Source of the DNA: Flavobacteriales bacterium
Lineage (GTDB): Bacteria > Bacteroidota > Bacteroidia > Flavobacteriales_D > Sanyastnellaceae
Direction: 5' to 3'
DNA: 64,000 nt
Assembly: GCA_030729695.1 (NCBI GenBank)
Contig: JANQWV010000069.1
Span: 1 to 64,000, forward strand
Made by a program: the position numbers and the translations under genes. Below, piece by piece: positions 19,712 through 28,780 of the stretch. Below the pieces are notes generated by a model. That model did no database searches and had not been told where the DNA came from. It saw only the letters and a list, made by a program, of their open reading frames with translations. Each line of letters opens with the position of its first letter. The first letter of the stretch is position 1.

Positions 19712-21130
19712 CTAAGATAGCAACGCTTCCAGCGTTTTTGAAAACGCGAACAAATCACTATCTTCCTTGTGACGCGCGGTAACTTGAATGCCGAATGGTA
19801 ATCCAGTTGTTGACTCTTTTCCACATGGAATAGAAATCGCAGGATTCCCTGTAAGATTGGCATGTACCGTGAAAATGTCTTGCATGTACATTGAAATTGG
19901 ATCCTTCGACTTCGCGCCGAATTCAAACGCAACATCCGTGCACGTTGGAGAAAGCAAAAAATCGTATTGATCGAAAATAACTTTCGTCTTCTCTTGCAAT
20001 ACGCGTCTTACGCGTTGTCCCGTGCCGTAGTAAGCGTCTATATATCCTGAACTTAACACGAACGAACCCAATAAAATTCTGCGCTTTACTTCGCGACCGA
20101 ATCCTTCTGTTCTGCTTTTTCTATAAGTATCGTCAATGCCTTTGGCATCTTTACTTCTGTAACCATAATTAATTCCATCGAAACGCGCCAAGTTAGAAGA
20201 GGCTTCTGCTGTGGTCAACACGTAATATGCCGGAACCATATAATCTAAATACGGGAAAGAGATGGGTTCCACCAGGTATCCTTCCGACTTCAATTTTTCT
20301 AAAATCTCGTTAAGACGTGCGCGAATTTCCGGATGAACAGCAGGGCTTTCAACCGCTTCTTTCAAGTAAGCAATCTTCGGCTTGTCAGAATTATTCTTTG
20401 CGCTTGGAAGTTTTTCCAACAACGTTGTGCTGTCGTATGCATCAGGACCGCCAATAACTTGAAGCAAAACCTCCGCGTCTTCTACACACTTGGTCATTGG
20501 ACCAATCTGATCGAAACTCGATGCGTAAGCAATAAGTCCATATCTAGAAACCGCACCGTACGTAGGTTTCATGCCCACAATGCCGGTGAATGAAGCGGGC
20601 TGACGAATAGATCCTCCCGTATCACTGCCCAATGCCGCTAAACAAAAATCGGCCGCTACTGCTGCAGATGCGCCACCGGAAGATCCTCCGGGTACACAGT
20701 TTTCATTCAACGGATTTTTAACCGGACCGTAATACGATGTTTCGTTGGAAGAGCCCATCGCGAACTCGTCGCAATTCAATCTTCCAATGATGATTGCATC
20801 TTCTGCAAGAATACGTTCTACAACAGTTGCGCTGTACAACGATTCAAATCCTTCGAGGATTTTGGAAGAGGCCGATACTTTATGATTTTTATAACAGATG
20901 TTATCTTTAATGGCAACGACCATTCCCGCAAGTTTGCCCGCGGTTCCATTGTCTATTTTTTGTTGAATTAGCTCGGCCTGTTCTAAAGCCTCGTCACCCC
21001 AAACTTCCAAGAACGCATTCAAATTCATGCGCGCTTCAATGTTCTGAAGGTATTGCGAAACAACGTTTTTTAACGAAACGGATTTTGAGGAAAGCTCAGA
21101 TTGAACTTCCTTCAACGAATGAAACACCAT
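19712..21130 (-). CDS. gatA: Asp-tRNA(Asn)/Glu-tRNA(Gln) amidotransferase subunit A
   Basis: 472 aa amidase signature: GMVVAIKDNICYKNHKVSASSKIL...GSSNETSYYGPVKNP...VPGGSSGGASAAVAADFCLAALGSDTGGSIRQPASFTG. Confidence 0.96.
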   Translation of the reverse strand: MVFHSLKEVQSELSSKSVSLKNVVSQYLQNIEARMNLNAFLEVWGDEALEQAELIQQKIDNGTAGKLAGMVVAIKDNICYKNHKVSASSKILEGFESLYSATVVERILAEDAIIIGRLNCDEFAMGSSNETSYYGPVKNPLNENCVPGGSSGGASAAVAADFCLAALGSDTGGSIRQPASFTGIVGMKPTYGAVSRYGLIAYASSFDQIGPMTKCVEDAEVLLQVIGGPDAYDSTTLLEKLPSAKNNSDKPKIAYLKEAVESPAVHPEIRARLNEILEKLKSEGYLVEPISFPYLDYMVPAYYVLTTAEASSNLARFDGINYGYRSKDAKGIDDTYRKSRTEGFGREVKRRILLGSFVLSSGYIDAYYGTGQRVRRVLQEKTKVIFDQYDFLLSPTCTDVAFEFGAKSKDPISMYMQDIFTVHANLTGNPAISIPCGKESTTGLPFGIQVTARHKEDSDLFAFSKTLEALLS

Positions 21131-21142
21131 TGGAAATAGATG

Positions 21143-21328
21143 TTATTTATTCTCGATCTTGTCAGACTCTGAAGAAGTTGAAGAAGAACCCTCGCCTTTG
21201 CTAGCGTCTTTGAATTCCTTCATTCCTTTTCCTAGACCGCGCATCATTTCTGGAATTTTCTTTCCACCAAACAATAACATTACTACCGCTAGAATTAAAA
21301 GAATCTCTGGCCAACCTAATTTTCCCAT
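21143..21328 (-). CDS. tatA: Twin-arginine translocase subunit TatA
   Basis: 61 aa: [39 protein letters not shown]. Confidence 0.95.
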   Translation of the reverse strand: MGKLGWPEILLILAVVMLLFGGKKIPEMMRGLGKGMKEFKDASKGEGSSSTSSESDKIENK

Positions 21329-21369
21329 GACTTAATTTTTAGATGCACAAATATACGACAAACCAAAGG

Positions 21370-22776
21370 TTATAGCGTACTCGGACAAACGAAATTGGTT
21401 TTAGGTAAAGAGGTCTTAGAAATAGCGTTGTAGCCACCCGCAATGTCAATGACATTGTGAATTCCACGGCTTTTCAAAATACTCGCAGCAATCATGCTTC
21501 GGTATCCACCCGCACAATGAATGTAATTGTTCTCTCCTGTTTTGAAGGCACTCATGTGCTGATTCAATTCGTGAAGAGGCGCGCTGGTAGAGGCTTCCAA
21601 ATGTTCTGATTGAAATTCAGTTGGCTTACGCACGTCAATGATATTCACTTTTTTATCAGAAGCCAACTCTTCAAACTGCTCGGCAGAAATGCTTTCAATC
21701 TGATCAATTTCGTTTCCTGATTTGTCCCACGACTCGAATCCGCCTTCCAAATATCCAACAACACCATCATAGCCTACACGTGCCAAGCGCGTGATAGCCT
21801 CCTCTTCCTGACCTAGCTCTGTAACCAACGCAATGCGTTGCTTCATGTCTGTAATTAATGTCCCAACCCACGGAGCGAAATCGCCCTTCAATCCAATATT
21901 CACAGAACCCGGCACAAATCCTTTGCAAAATACTTGAGCTCCGCGAACGTCTAAAAGCAACACACTGTCATCTTCCATCAACACCGTGAAAGCTTCAACA
22001 GACAAGGGCTTCAAAGAATTTTGAACGACACCTTCCAACGAAGAAACTCCTTTCTTATTCATAGCCACGTTCTCAGGGAAATAAAACGGAGGAGGCAACA
22101 ATCCAGCGGTAACTTCTTGAATGAAATCTTCCTTCGTCATTTCTTGAAGTGCGTAATTCACTTCCTTTTGATGACCTAAAGTATCGAAAGTCTCTTTGCT
22201 CATGTTCTTTCCACACGCAGAACCAGCGCCGTGTGCAGGATAAACAGTGATGTCGTTTTCCAACGGCATTAATTTGTTTCTCAAACTGTCGTATAAATAT
22301 CCAGCTAAATCTTCTTTCGTCAATTCACCCGCTTTCTGCGCCAAATCGGGTCTTCCGACATCGCCAATGAATAATGTGTCTCCTGTAAATACGGCTACTT
22401 GCTTTCCGTTTTCATCGCGAAGCAAATAACACGTGCTCTCCATCGTGTGCCCTGGTGTATGCAATACTTCAATGGTGCAATTTCCAACTTGAAGAATTTC
22501 TCCGTCAGTTGCAATGTGCGAAATGAATTCAGTCTTCGCGTTCGGACCGAAAACAATGGTTGCTCCCGTGTATACTTGAAGATCTAAATGTCCGCTTACA
22601 AAGTCAGCGTGAAAGTGCGTTTCTAAAATGTATTTGATCTTCGCGCCTGAAGCGTTTGCTCTATCTGTGTAAGCTTTCGTATCGCGAAGCGGGTCAATAA
22701 TAACCGCCTCACCATTGCTTTCAATGTAGTACGCGCCTTGCGCTAAACAACCGGTGTAAATCTGTTCAATTTTCAT
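21370..22776 (-). CDS. MBL-fold (persulfide-dioxygenase-like) protein with two rhodanese domains
   Basis: 468 aa: ETHFHADFVSGH metal motif, GDTLFIGDVGRPDL, then two rhodanese modules. The second retains a Cys loop (HCAGGYRS); the first does not. Confidence 0.92.
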   Translation of the reverse strand: MKIEQIYTGCLAQGAYYIESNGEAVIIDPLRDTKAYTDRANASGAKIKYILETHFHADFVSGHLDLQVYTGATIVFGPNAKTEFISHIATDGEILQVGNCTIEVLHTPGHTMESTCYLLRDENGKQVAVFTGDTLFIGDVGRPDLAQKAGELTKEDLAGYLYDSLRNKLMPLENDITVYPAHGAGSACGKNMSKETFDTLGHQKEVNYALQEMTKEDFIQEVTAGLLPPPFYFPENVAMNKKGVSSLEGVVQNSLKPLSVEAFTVLMEDDSVLLLDVRGAQVFCKGFVPGSVNIGLKGDFAPWVGTLITDMKQRIALVTELGQEEEAITRLARVGYDGVVGYLEGGFESWDKSGNEIDQIESISAEQFEELASDKKVNIIDVRKPTEFQSEHLEASTSAPLHELNQHMSAFKTGENNYIHCAGGYRSMIAASILKSRGIHNVIDIAGGYNAISKTSLPKTNFVCPSTL

Positions 22777-23552
22777 AGTATTTCAATTAATTCTTTCGTT
22801 AACATATACGTTCCCACGGCCAGCAAAAGTACAACGAAGGACTTTCGTAAAATCGCGTCAGACCATTTTTTAGAGAGTAAGGTTCCAACTACAACACCCA
22901 CAACAGCCAAGGCTAGGAAGGGTATTAAGATGGAAAAATTCAAGGTGTTCAATTCTGAATAAGACACGGCTAATCCGGAAGCCGAATTCAAAGTAATAAC
23001 GACAAACGTCGAAGCAATGGCCGCAGACATGGTGGTGTTGCGGTATGCATAAATAGCAGGGACAATTAAGAACCCACCGCCCACGCCTATGAGCGATCCT
23101 AATACACCAACAACAGCGGCGTTCAAGGCCAATGAACCAAGTCCTTTGCCCTTGGCTTTTTTCGGATTAAGCAATTTATATGCGACAATGTACATGATGG
23201 TCACAAACATCAAAAGCAAAATACTTTGTGTTGAAACCTTCCCGCCGAAAACAAAAAATTCCTTGGGTAAAATCGGTAACACAAAGAATTTGGTTAACGC
23301 TATAAAGACCATGGAAACGGCAGCAAACAACAAGGCCAAGCGCCATTCAATTTCCTTCCTGCTTTGAATTCCACCAACAATGGAGCTGAAAAACAAGATG
23401 GCGTAGGAAGAAACGACAGCCGATCGCAAATCGAATCCAAATAAATAAACTAGGATAGGAATGGTAAGAATGGCGCCGCCACCGCCAAGCACGCCCAACA
23501 CAAAGCCCATGAGCAGTGCTCCGAAAAATCCGAGGGCCATTGTTAGTTCCAT
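22773..23552 (-). CDS. Sulfite exporter TauE/SafE family protein
   Basis: 259-aa multi-TM protein with duplicated LGGGGAILTIPILVYLFGFD / GVGGGFLIVPAIYAY motifs; overlaps the MBL-rhodanese gene. Confidence 0.9.
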   Translation of the reverse strand: MELTMALGFFGALLMGFVLGVLGGGGAILTIPILVYLFGFDLRSAVVSSYAILFFSSIVGGIQSRKEIEWRLALLFAAVSMVFIALTKFFVLPILPKEFFVFGGKVSTQSILLLMFVTIMYIVAYKLLNPKKAKGKGLGSLALNAAVVGVLGSLIGVGGGFLIVPAIYAYRNTTMSAAIASTFVVITLNSASGLAVSYSELNTLNFSILIPFLALAVVGVVVGTLLSKKWSDAILRKSFVVLLLAVGTYMLTKELIEIL

Positions 23553-23595
23553 AATGCAAAGATAGTTCTTGAAGAAAACAGCGAAGTGATGATTA

Positions 23596-25284
23596 TCACT
23601 TAAGGTTTGCTATAGTCATTAATCGCTGCGTGTAATCGTTCGAAGGATGAAGGAAAACCTCTTCCGTGCTGCCTTTTTCCACCAACTCGCCCTTCCGCAT
23701 AACCATAACATTGTTGCTCATGTGATAGACAACAGGCATATCGTGAGAAATAAATAAATAAGTCAGACCGAACTCTTCCTTCAAATCGTTTAACAAATTC
23801 AACACCTGGGCTTGCACCGAAACATCGAGCGCCGCAACGGCTTCATCGCAGATAATTAACTTCGGATTGGTGGCCAATGCGCGTGCAATAACAATACGCT
23901 GACGCTGACCACCTGAAAAATTGTGTGCATACCGCTGTGCGCTATCGGCGGGCATTCCAACGGCATTCAATAAATATTCAACGCGCTTTTTTCGTTCCGA
24001 ATTTGAACTTCCTATTTTATGAATGTGCAAGGGTTCGAGGAGCATGTCTTCAATTTTCAACTTCGGATTTAACGAAGCGAACGGGTCTTGAAACACCATC
24101 TGAATGTCTCTTCGAAATTTATTCGGAAAGGAATTTTCGTTGCTAATAAGTTGCTCTGCTTCGAACCAAACCTTTCCGCTTGAAGGCGCAAGGAGTCCCA
24201 TAAGCATTCGGCTCAACGAAGTCTTTCCACATCCGCTTTCACCAATTAAACCAAGGGTTTCGCCGTGTTTTATTTCGAAGGAAACATTGTTCACAGCCGG
24301 GGTTGTTTGTCCCGGATAAATTTTCGTCAATCCTTCAACCCGTAATAAAATATTTTCATTGTTGGAAAACGAATACAGCTTCTCAGCCTGATCATTTCCC
24401 AACGTAAGTAGACTTTTTCCCTTTGAATTTTTTGTGGGTCTGCAAGCAAGCAATCCCCTTGTGTATTCGTGTTGCGGCGCATTCAACACAGCTGCTGAAT
24501 CGCCTTGTTCTACGGCATTTCCAGCCTTCATCACCACAATGGAGTCGGCCATTTCCTTCACCACATGTAAGTCATGTGAGATGAACAGCACCGACATGTT
24601 TCGTTGGTCTTTAAGCTTTTTGATTAACTCTAAAATCGAAGCTTGAACGGAAGGATCCAAGGCGGTCGTTGGTTCATCTGCAATAAGCAACAAAGGCTCG
24701 GAAGCCAAGGCCATGGCTATCATAATGCGCTGACGCTGTCCGCCAGAAAACTCATGCGGATATTTTTTCAAAGCGCCCGCAGGATCTGGCATTTCAACCT
24801 CTTCTAACAAAGACAAGACTTTACTTTTTCGAGTTTCTTTTTTTTCATGTTGAAGGCATTCCTCCATTTGCTGCTGACAAGTCATAGCCGGATTGAGCGC
24901 CGTCATGGGCTCTTGGAAGATCACCGCAATCTTCTTTCCGCGCAGCGAAACCAAGGCTTCGTCTGTGGGCTTCACGGTTCGATCTTCCGAACCCAACAAT
25001 TCGCCTGAAAGAAAAATCTCTCCCGAAGGAAACGATAAATTTTTTGTTGGAAGTAAACCGAGCAACGACATGGCGGTTACCGATTTTCCACTTCCAGATT
25101 CACCCACAACGGCCGTTATCTTTCCTGGAAAAAGCGCATAGGACAAGGAGTTCACAACAATTCTATTGTTGAAGGCCACGCTTAAATTTTGTATTTCCAA
25201 CAAAGGCTTCACTACCCGCAAGATGAATATTATTTCAGTTGGAAAGACACCGCTCTTTTGAAGAAATAAACATTGCAATCGCAA
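23596..25284 (-). CDS. ABC transporter ATP-binding protein with two fused ATPase domains (dipeptide/oligopeptide type)
   Basis: 562 aa with two Walker A motifs (GESGSGKSVTAMSLL; GESGCGKTSLSRMLM) and two LSGGQ-type signatures (FSGGQRQRIMIA; FSGGQRQRIVIA). A GTG at 25212 (VKPLLEIQNLSVAF) may be the true start. Confidence 0.92.
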   Translation of the reverse strand: MRLQCLFLQKSGVFPTEIIFILRVVKPLLEIQNLSVAFNNRIVVNSLSYALFPGKITAVVGESGSGKSVTAMSLLGLLPTKNLSFPSGEIFLSGELLGSEDRTVKPTDEALVSLRGKKIAVIFQEPMTALNPAMTCQQQMEECLQHEKKETRKSKVLSLLEEVEMPDPAGALKKYPHEFSGGQRQRIMIAMALASEPLLLIADEPTTALDPSVQASILELIKKLKDQRNMSVLFISHDLHVVKEMADSIVVMKAGNAVEQGDSAAVLNAPQHEYTRGLLACRPTKNSKGKSLLTLGNDQAEKLYSFSNNENILLRVEGLTKIYPGQTTPAVNNVSFEIKHGETLGLIGESGCGKTSLSRMLMGLLAPSSGKVWFEAEQLISNENSFPNKFRRDIQMVFQDPFASLNPKLKIEDMLLEPLHIHKIGSSNSERKKRVEYLLNAVGMPADSAQRYAHNFSGGQRQRIVIARALATNPKLIICDEAVAALDVSVQAQVLNLLNDLKEEFGLTYLFISHDMPVVYHMSNNVMVMRKGELVEKGSTEEVFLHPSNDYTQRLMTIANLK

Positions 25285-25333
25285 TAAACCTTTATGGTGA
25301 ATTGCATTCTTACTTGAACTATTCTTAACTTTA

Positions 25334-26899
25334 GTGAACTTAATACTATTCGCTGTGAAAAAACTTGCATTTCTTTTCGCTGTTTTAATTAATTCAACTG
25401 CAGCATTCGCTCAAGTTACTTGGAGCGAAAACGTAGCGCCCATCTTGTTTGAGCACTGCACCAAATGTCACCACGAAGGTGGTATTGGACCTTCATCATT
25501 CATGACTTACGACGATGCATACAACAGTTCGGTTGGAATATTGGGTGCAATAACTTCCGGACAGATGCCACCTTGGCCAGCAGATCCGAATTATCGTCAT
25601 TTCGTTGGAGAAAATATATTGACACAAGCAGAGAAACAAGCGATTGAAGATTGGTTAGTTGGAGGTGCCTTAAGTGGAGACCTTGCGCTTGCCCCTCCAA
25701 CGCCTGTGTACAACAACAGTACACAACTCCCTTCTGTTGATCAAACGTTCTCTACACCGAACTATACAAGCCCAGCGACAAATAGTGATTATTACCGAAC
25801 CTTCGTTATTCCGAGTGGTTTGGCGCAAGACGGATGGATCGACGGTATTGAAGTTATTCCTGGAAATGCTGATATTGTTCACCACGTGGTTATCTCTTAC
25901 GACCCAACGGGGGCGGGCGCTACGCTTGATGCGAATGATCCTGGGGCAGGGTTTCAGTCGAGTGGAGGAAGTCTCGTTAACGGTGCGAAATTCCTTGCAG
26001 CTTGGGCCCCTGGCGGTGGGCCTTTGTGGGTGCCTATTGGATTCGCACAGCGATTAGAGGCGGGCGGAGATCTATTGGTTGAATTCCACTATCCAGCAGG
26101 GTCGCTGGGGCAGGCAGATCAAACTACCATTAACCTTCATTATTCAGAGGATCCCACACCAAGAGAGGTTTGGTACAACCCTATTCTTAATCACGCGCCG
26201 GGAATTTTGGATCAGAACTTTCTTTTCATTCCTGCCAATCAAACTGCAACATTTACCGAAACTTATAACGTTCCTTTGGATGTAACCCTCATTGGCACAT
26301 TTCCTCATATGCATCGCGTTGGAAGAAGCATTAGCAGTTGGGCAGAACTTCCTAGTGGAGGAACTGAGCCTTTGATAAGCATTCCAAGTTGGGATTTCAA
26401 TTGGCAGTTGAGTTACAACTACCCACAATTAATTCACATTCCACAAAACACCAACCTCCGAGCTGAAGCTTACTACGACAACACTTCCGCGAATCCGTTC
26501 AACCCGAATAGCCCACCACAATTGGTTACGGCAGGTGAAGAAACCGGAGATGAAATGATGATTGTGTTCTTCGCTTATACCTACTATTTACCGGGCGATG
26601 AAGACATTGTTGTTGAACCAATCGTAAGTACAGAAGAACAGCACTTTGTGCAACAGCATTTCGATATTTTCCCAAATCCGAACAATGGAACATTCAATCT
26701 GCGAACGTTCAATCAGCGCTTCGACAAAGCTGTTGTTACCGTTACAGACATTAGTGGAAAAATCGTTTACGAATCGAACATGAATATTCCAGGTGGAATG
26801 CATACGCAGTCATTAGAACTGAATCTTCCAAAAGGAATTTATGTGCTACATGCTGAAGGAACAACCACTCACGAAAGTGAGCGATTTATTGTTGAATAA
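25334..26899 (+). CDS. Secreted cytochrome-c-like / copper type II ascorbate-dependent monooxygenase-like protein with T9SS sorting domain
   Basis: 521 aa: signal peptide, CTKCH heme motif, then IVHHVVISYD, LVEFHYPAG, FPHMHRVGRS and GDEMMIVFFAYTYY resembling PHM/DBM copper-ligand segments; C-terminal FDIFPNPNNGTFNLR...VTDISGKIVYESN...LPKGIYVLHAEG. Confidence 0.85.
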   Translation: MNLILFAVKKLAFLFAVLINSTAAFAQVTWSENVAPILFEHCTKCHHEGGIGPSSFMTYDDAYNSSVGILGAITSGQMPPWPADPNYRHFVGENILTQAEKQAIEDWLVGGALSGDLALAPPTPVYNNSTQLPSVDQTFSTPNYTSPATNSDYYRTFVIPSGLAQDGWIDGIEVIPGNADIVHHVVISYDPTGAGATLDANDPGAGFQSSGGSLVNGAKFLAAWAPGGGPLWVPIGFAQRLEAGGDLLVEFHYPAGSLGQADQTTINLHYSEDPTPREVWYNPILNHAPGILDQNFLFIPANQTATFTETYNVPLDVTLIGTFPHMHRVGRSISSWAELPSGGTEPLISIPSWDFNWQLSYNYPQLIHIPQNTNLRAEAYYDNTSANPFNPNSPPQLVTAGEETGDEMMIVFFAYTYYLPGDEDIVVEPIVSTEEQHFVQQHFDIFPNPNNGTFNLRTFNQRFDKAVVTVTDISGKIVYESNMNIPGGMHTQSLELNLPKGIYVLHAEGTTTHESERFIVE

Positions 26900-27991
26900 C
26901 TAAAGCGAAAACTTTAGCGAAAAGACATTGCTGTAAAGAACGTCGGAAGAATTTCCGACATCAGATAGCGCATAGTCGATGAACATTTTTCGAAGACGAA
27001 TGCCAATACCAATGTTGGGTTGATACGTGATGTACTCTTCTTCGAAATCCTTTACACGCTGAGCGTTTCCAACTCCTGCGCGGAAAAATATCGTGTTCGA
27101 ATAACCCACTTCCAATCCAACATTCGGATCTATACTGAAGACATTTCCAGACACTAAAGCGTTGCGTTGTCCATCTGTAGTGACGGTCGCATTTCCTTCC
27201 ACCAAAAATGAAATTTTCTCTTTGTTGAATTTGTAGCCTGCGCCTAAAATGGCTCGGGGCAAGGCAATCTCTAATCCGTTTTGCGGCAATGTATTTCCTG
27301 TTTGCTCGAAAACCGAAGTAGCAGTTGAACCCAAGCTGAAAGACCACGCGTTAAAGGTGGAACTCGCATCGCGAACCACCGCGCCTAAACAAACATGTTT
27401 TCCTTGGTATTGCGCTCCAAGATCGAACCCAAAGCCGAATGAACGGGCGAAGTCGCCAATTTGTCTATAAATAATTTTCGCTGTTCCACCAATATTTACG
27501 CTACTTGCCCAAGGCTTGTGAATGAAGGGAACACCCTTCTTCGCATAAGAAAACAAGAATGCGTAATCTGCAGCATTGAATGTGGTAACTCTTGAATAGT
27601 CTATGTTTCCGTTCGGATCATATAAGTCTAACGTGTTCGGAATGTCGTCGATTCCAAAACGAATAAGCGAGAACGATGCTGCAGAAGTTGAATCAAGTCT
27701 CTTGCCTACAGCTGCATAATCGTACTTCGCAATTCCTGCAAACGATTCGCTGTGCATGAGCGCCGCGTCTAATTTGTTTCCCAAGCCCATTAATCCGGCT
27801 GGATTCCAATAACCTGATGTTACATCGTTCACACTACCGACTTGCGCTTGCGACATGCCCATAGCACGCGCACCAACACCAATTTGTAAGAATTCGTTTA
27901 CATATACACGCGCCACTTGCGCATTCGCGGAAAGCGATGCGCAAAAGAGTACAATTGCAATGACAATTTTTGAAAGGAAGCTTTTCTTCAT
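26900..27991 (-). CDS. PorV/PorQ-family outer-membrane protein (PorV2-like, T9SS-associated)
   Basis: 363 aa: signal peptide, FLQIGVGARAMGMSQAQVGSVNDVTSGYWNPAGLMGL, beta-rich remainder. Confidence 0.82.
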   Translation of the reverse strand: MKKSFLSKIVIAIVLFCASLSANAQVARVYVNEFLQIGVGARAMGMSQAQVGSVNDVTSGYWNPAGLMGLGNKLDAALMHSESFAGIAKYDYAAVGKRLDSTSAASFSLIRFGIDDIPNTLDLYDPNGNIDYSRVTTFNAADYAFLFSYAKKGVPFIHKPWASSVNIGGTAKIIYRQIGDFARSFGFGFDLGAQYQGKHVCLGAVVRDASSTFNAWSFSLGSTATSVFEQTGNTLPQNGLEIALPRAILGAGYKFNKEKISFLVEGNATVTTDGQRNALVSGNVFSIDPNVGLEVGYSNTIFFRAGVGNAQRVKDFEEEYITYQPNIGIGIRLRKMFIDYALSDVGNSSDVLYSNVFSLKFSL

Positions 27992-28029
27992 GAGCGTGGA
28001 TGAAACGAGAGTCTTGGCAGATTATTTTC

Positions 28030-28716
28030 TTAAACCGAAATTACCTCTTCAACAACACTTGGAAGTTTCGCCTTCAGAAGGTTTTCAATTCCACCTTTAA
28101 GCGTTGCTGTTGATGAAGGACAGCCGGCGCACGACCCTTTCATTTCAACAAAAACTTTCTTCTCATCATAACCTACGAAATCAATAGCACCGCCGTCTGC
28201 TTCAACCGCTGGTCTAACAAACTCTTCCAACAAAGCCATAATGGCGTCGTCGTATTCTGAAGGCTTGAAATTCGATCTGTCTACCGATGAAGGTGTTGAT
28301 CCACCTGCCTTCGCTTCTTCAATCATGCTTGCGCTTCTGCTCATGAGTTCCGCAGGAACCGTAGAAACAGCAATTTCATTGTCCATGAGCCACTCGCGAA
28401 CATATTCGCGCAGTTGCATAACAATCATGTCCCAATCGATGGTACCGTCTTTCGTTACCGTAACGAAATTATGCGCAACAAAAACATTGGTTACAAATGG
28501 AAAATTGAAGAGCTCCTCTGCTAATGGCGATGAGCCCGCTGCTTCGGCCTTTGATTTATATTCAACTTGAAGTCCGCCGGTTAATAGCAAACGATCCGCA
28601 ACGAACTTCATTGACGAAGGATTCGGAGTCATTTCAGCATATACAGAGGTCGGAATTTTTTTTCTTTCGTTCATGACACAAATGTAATTCCATTCAAGGA
28701 AAACATTTACAACCAA
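28030..28716 (-). CDS. NifU family Fe-S scaffold protein (Nfu type)
   Basis: 228 aa: N-terminal Nfu_N (YAEMTPNPSSMKFVADRLLL) and C-terminal VRPAVEADGGAIDFVGYDEKKVFVEMKGSCAGCPSSTATLKGGIENLL (CxxC). Confidence 0.93.
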   Translation of the reverse strand: MVVNVFLEWNYICVMNERKKIPTSVYAEMTPNPSSMKFVADRLLLTGGLQVEYKSKAEAAGSSPLAEELFNFPFVTNVFVAHNFVTVTKDGTIDWDMIVMQLREYVREWLMDNEIAVSTVPAELMSRSASMIEEAKAGGSTPSSVDRSNFKPSEYDDAIMALLEEFVRPAVEADGGAIDFVGYDEKKVFVEMKGSCAGCPSSTATLKGGIENLLKAKLPSVVEEVISV

Positions 28717-28734
28717 TGTTCATTTGAATCCCAC

Positions 28735-28742
28735 TATTTTTG
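28735..28742 (+). promoter_or_regulatory. Candidate -7 element TATTTTTG
   Basis: Exact match to TAnnTTTG, 39 nt upstream of the probable ATG at 28781. No good -33 TTTG at the expected distance. Confidence 0.3.
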
Positions 28743-28780
28743 TTTGAATGGTTCGTGAATTTTTCACTTCAACAAACAAC

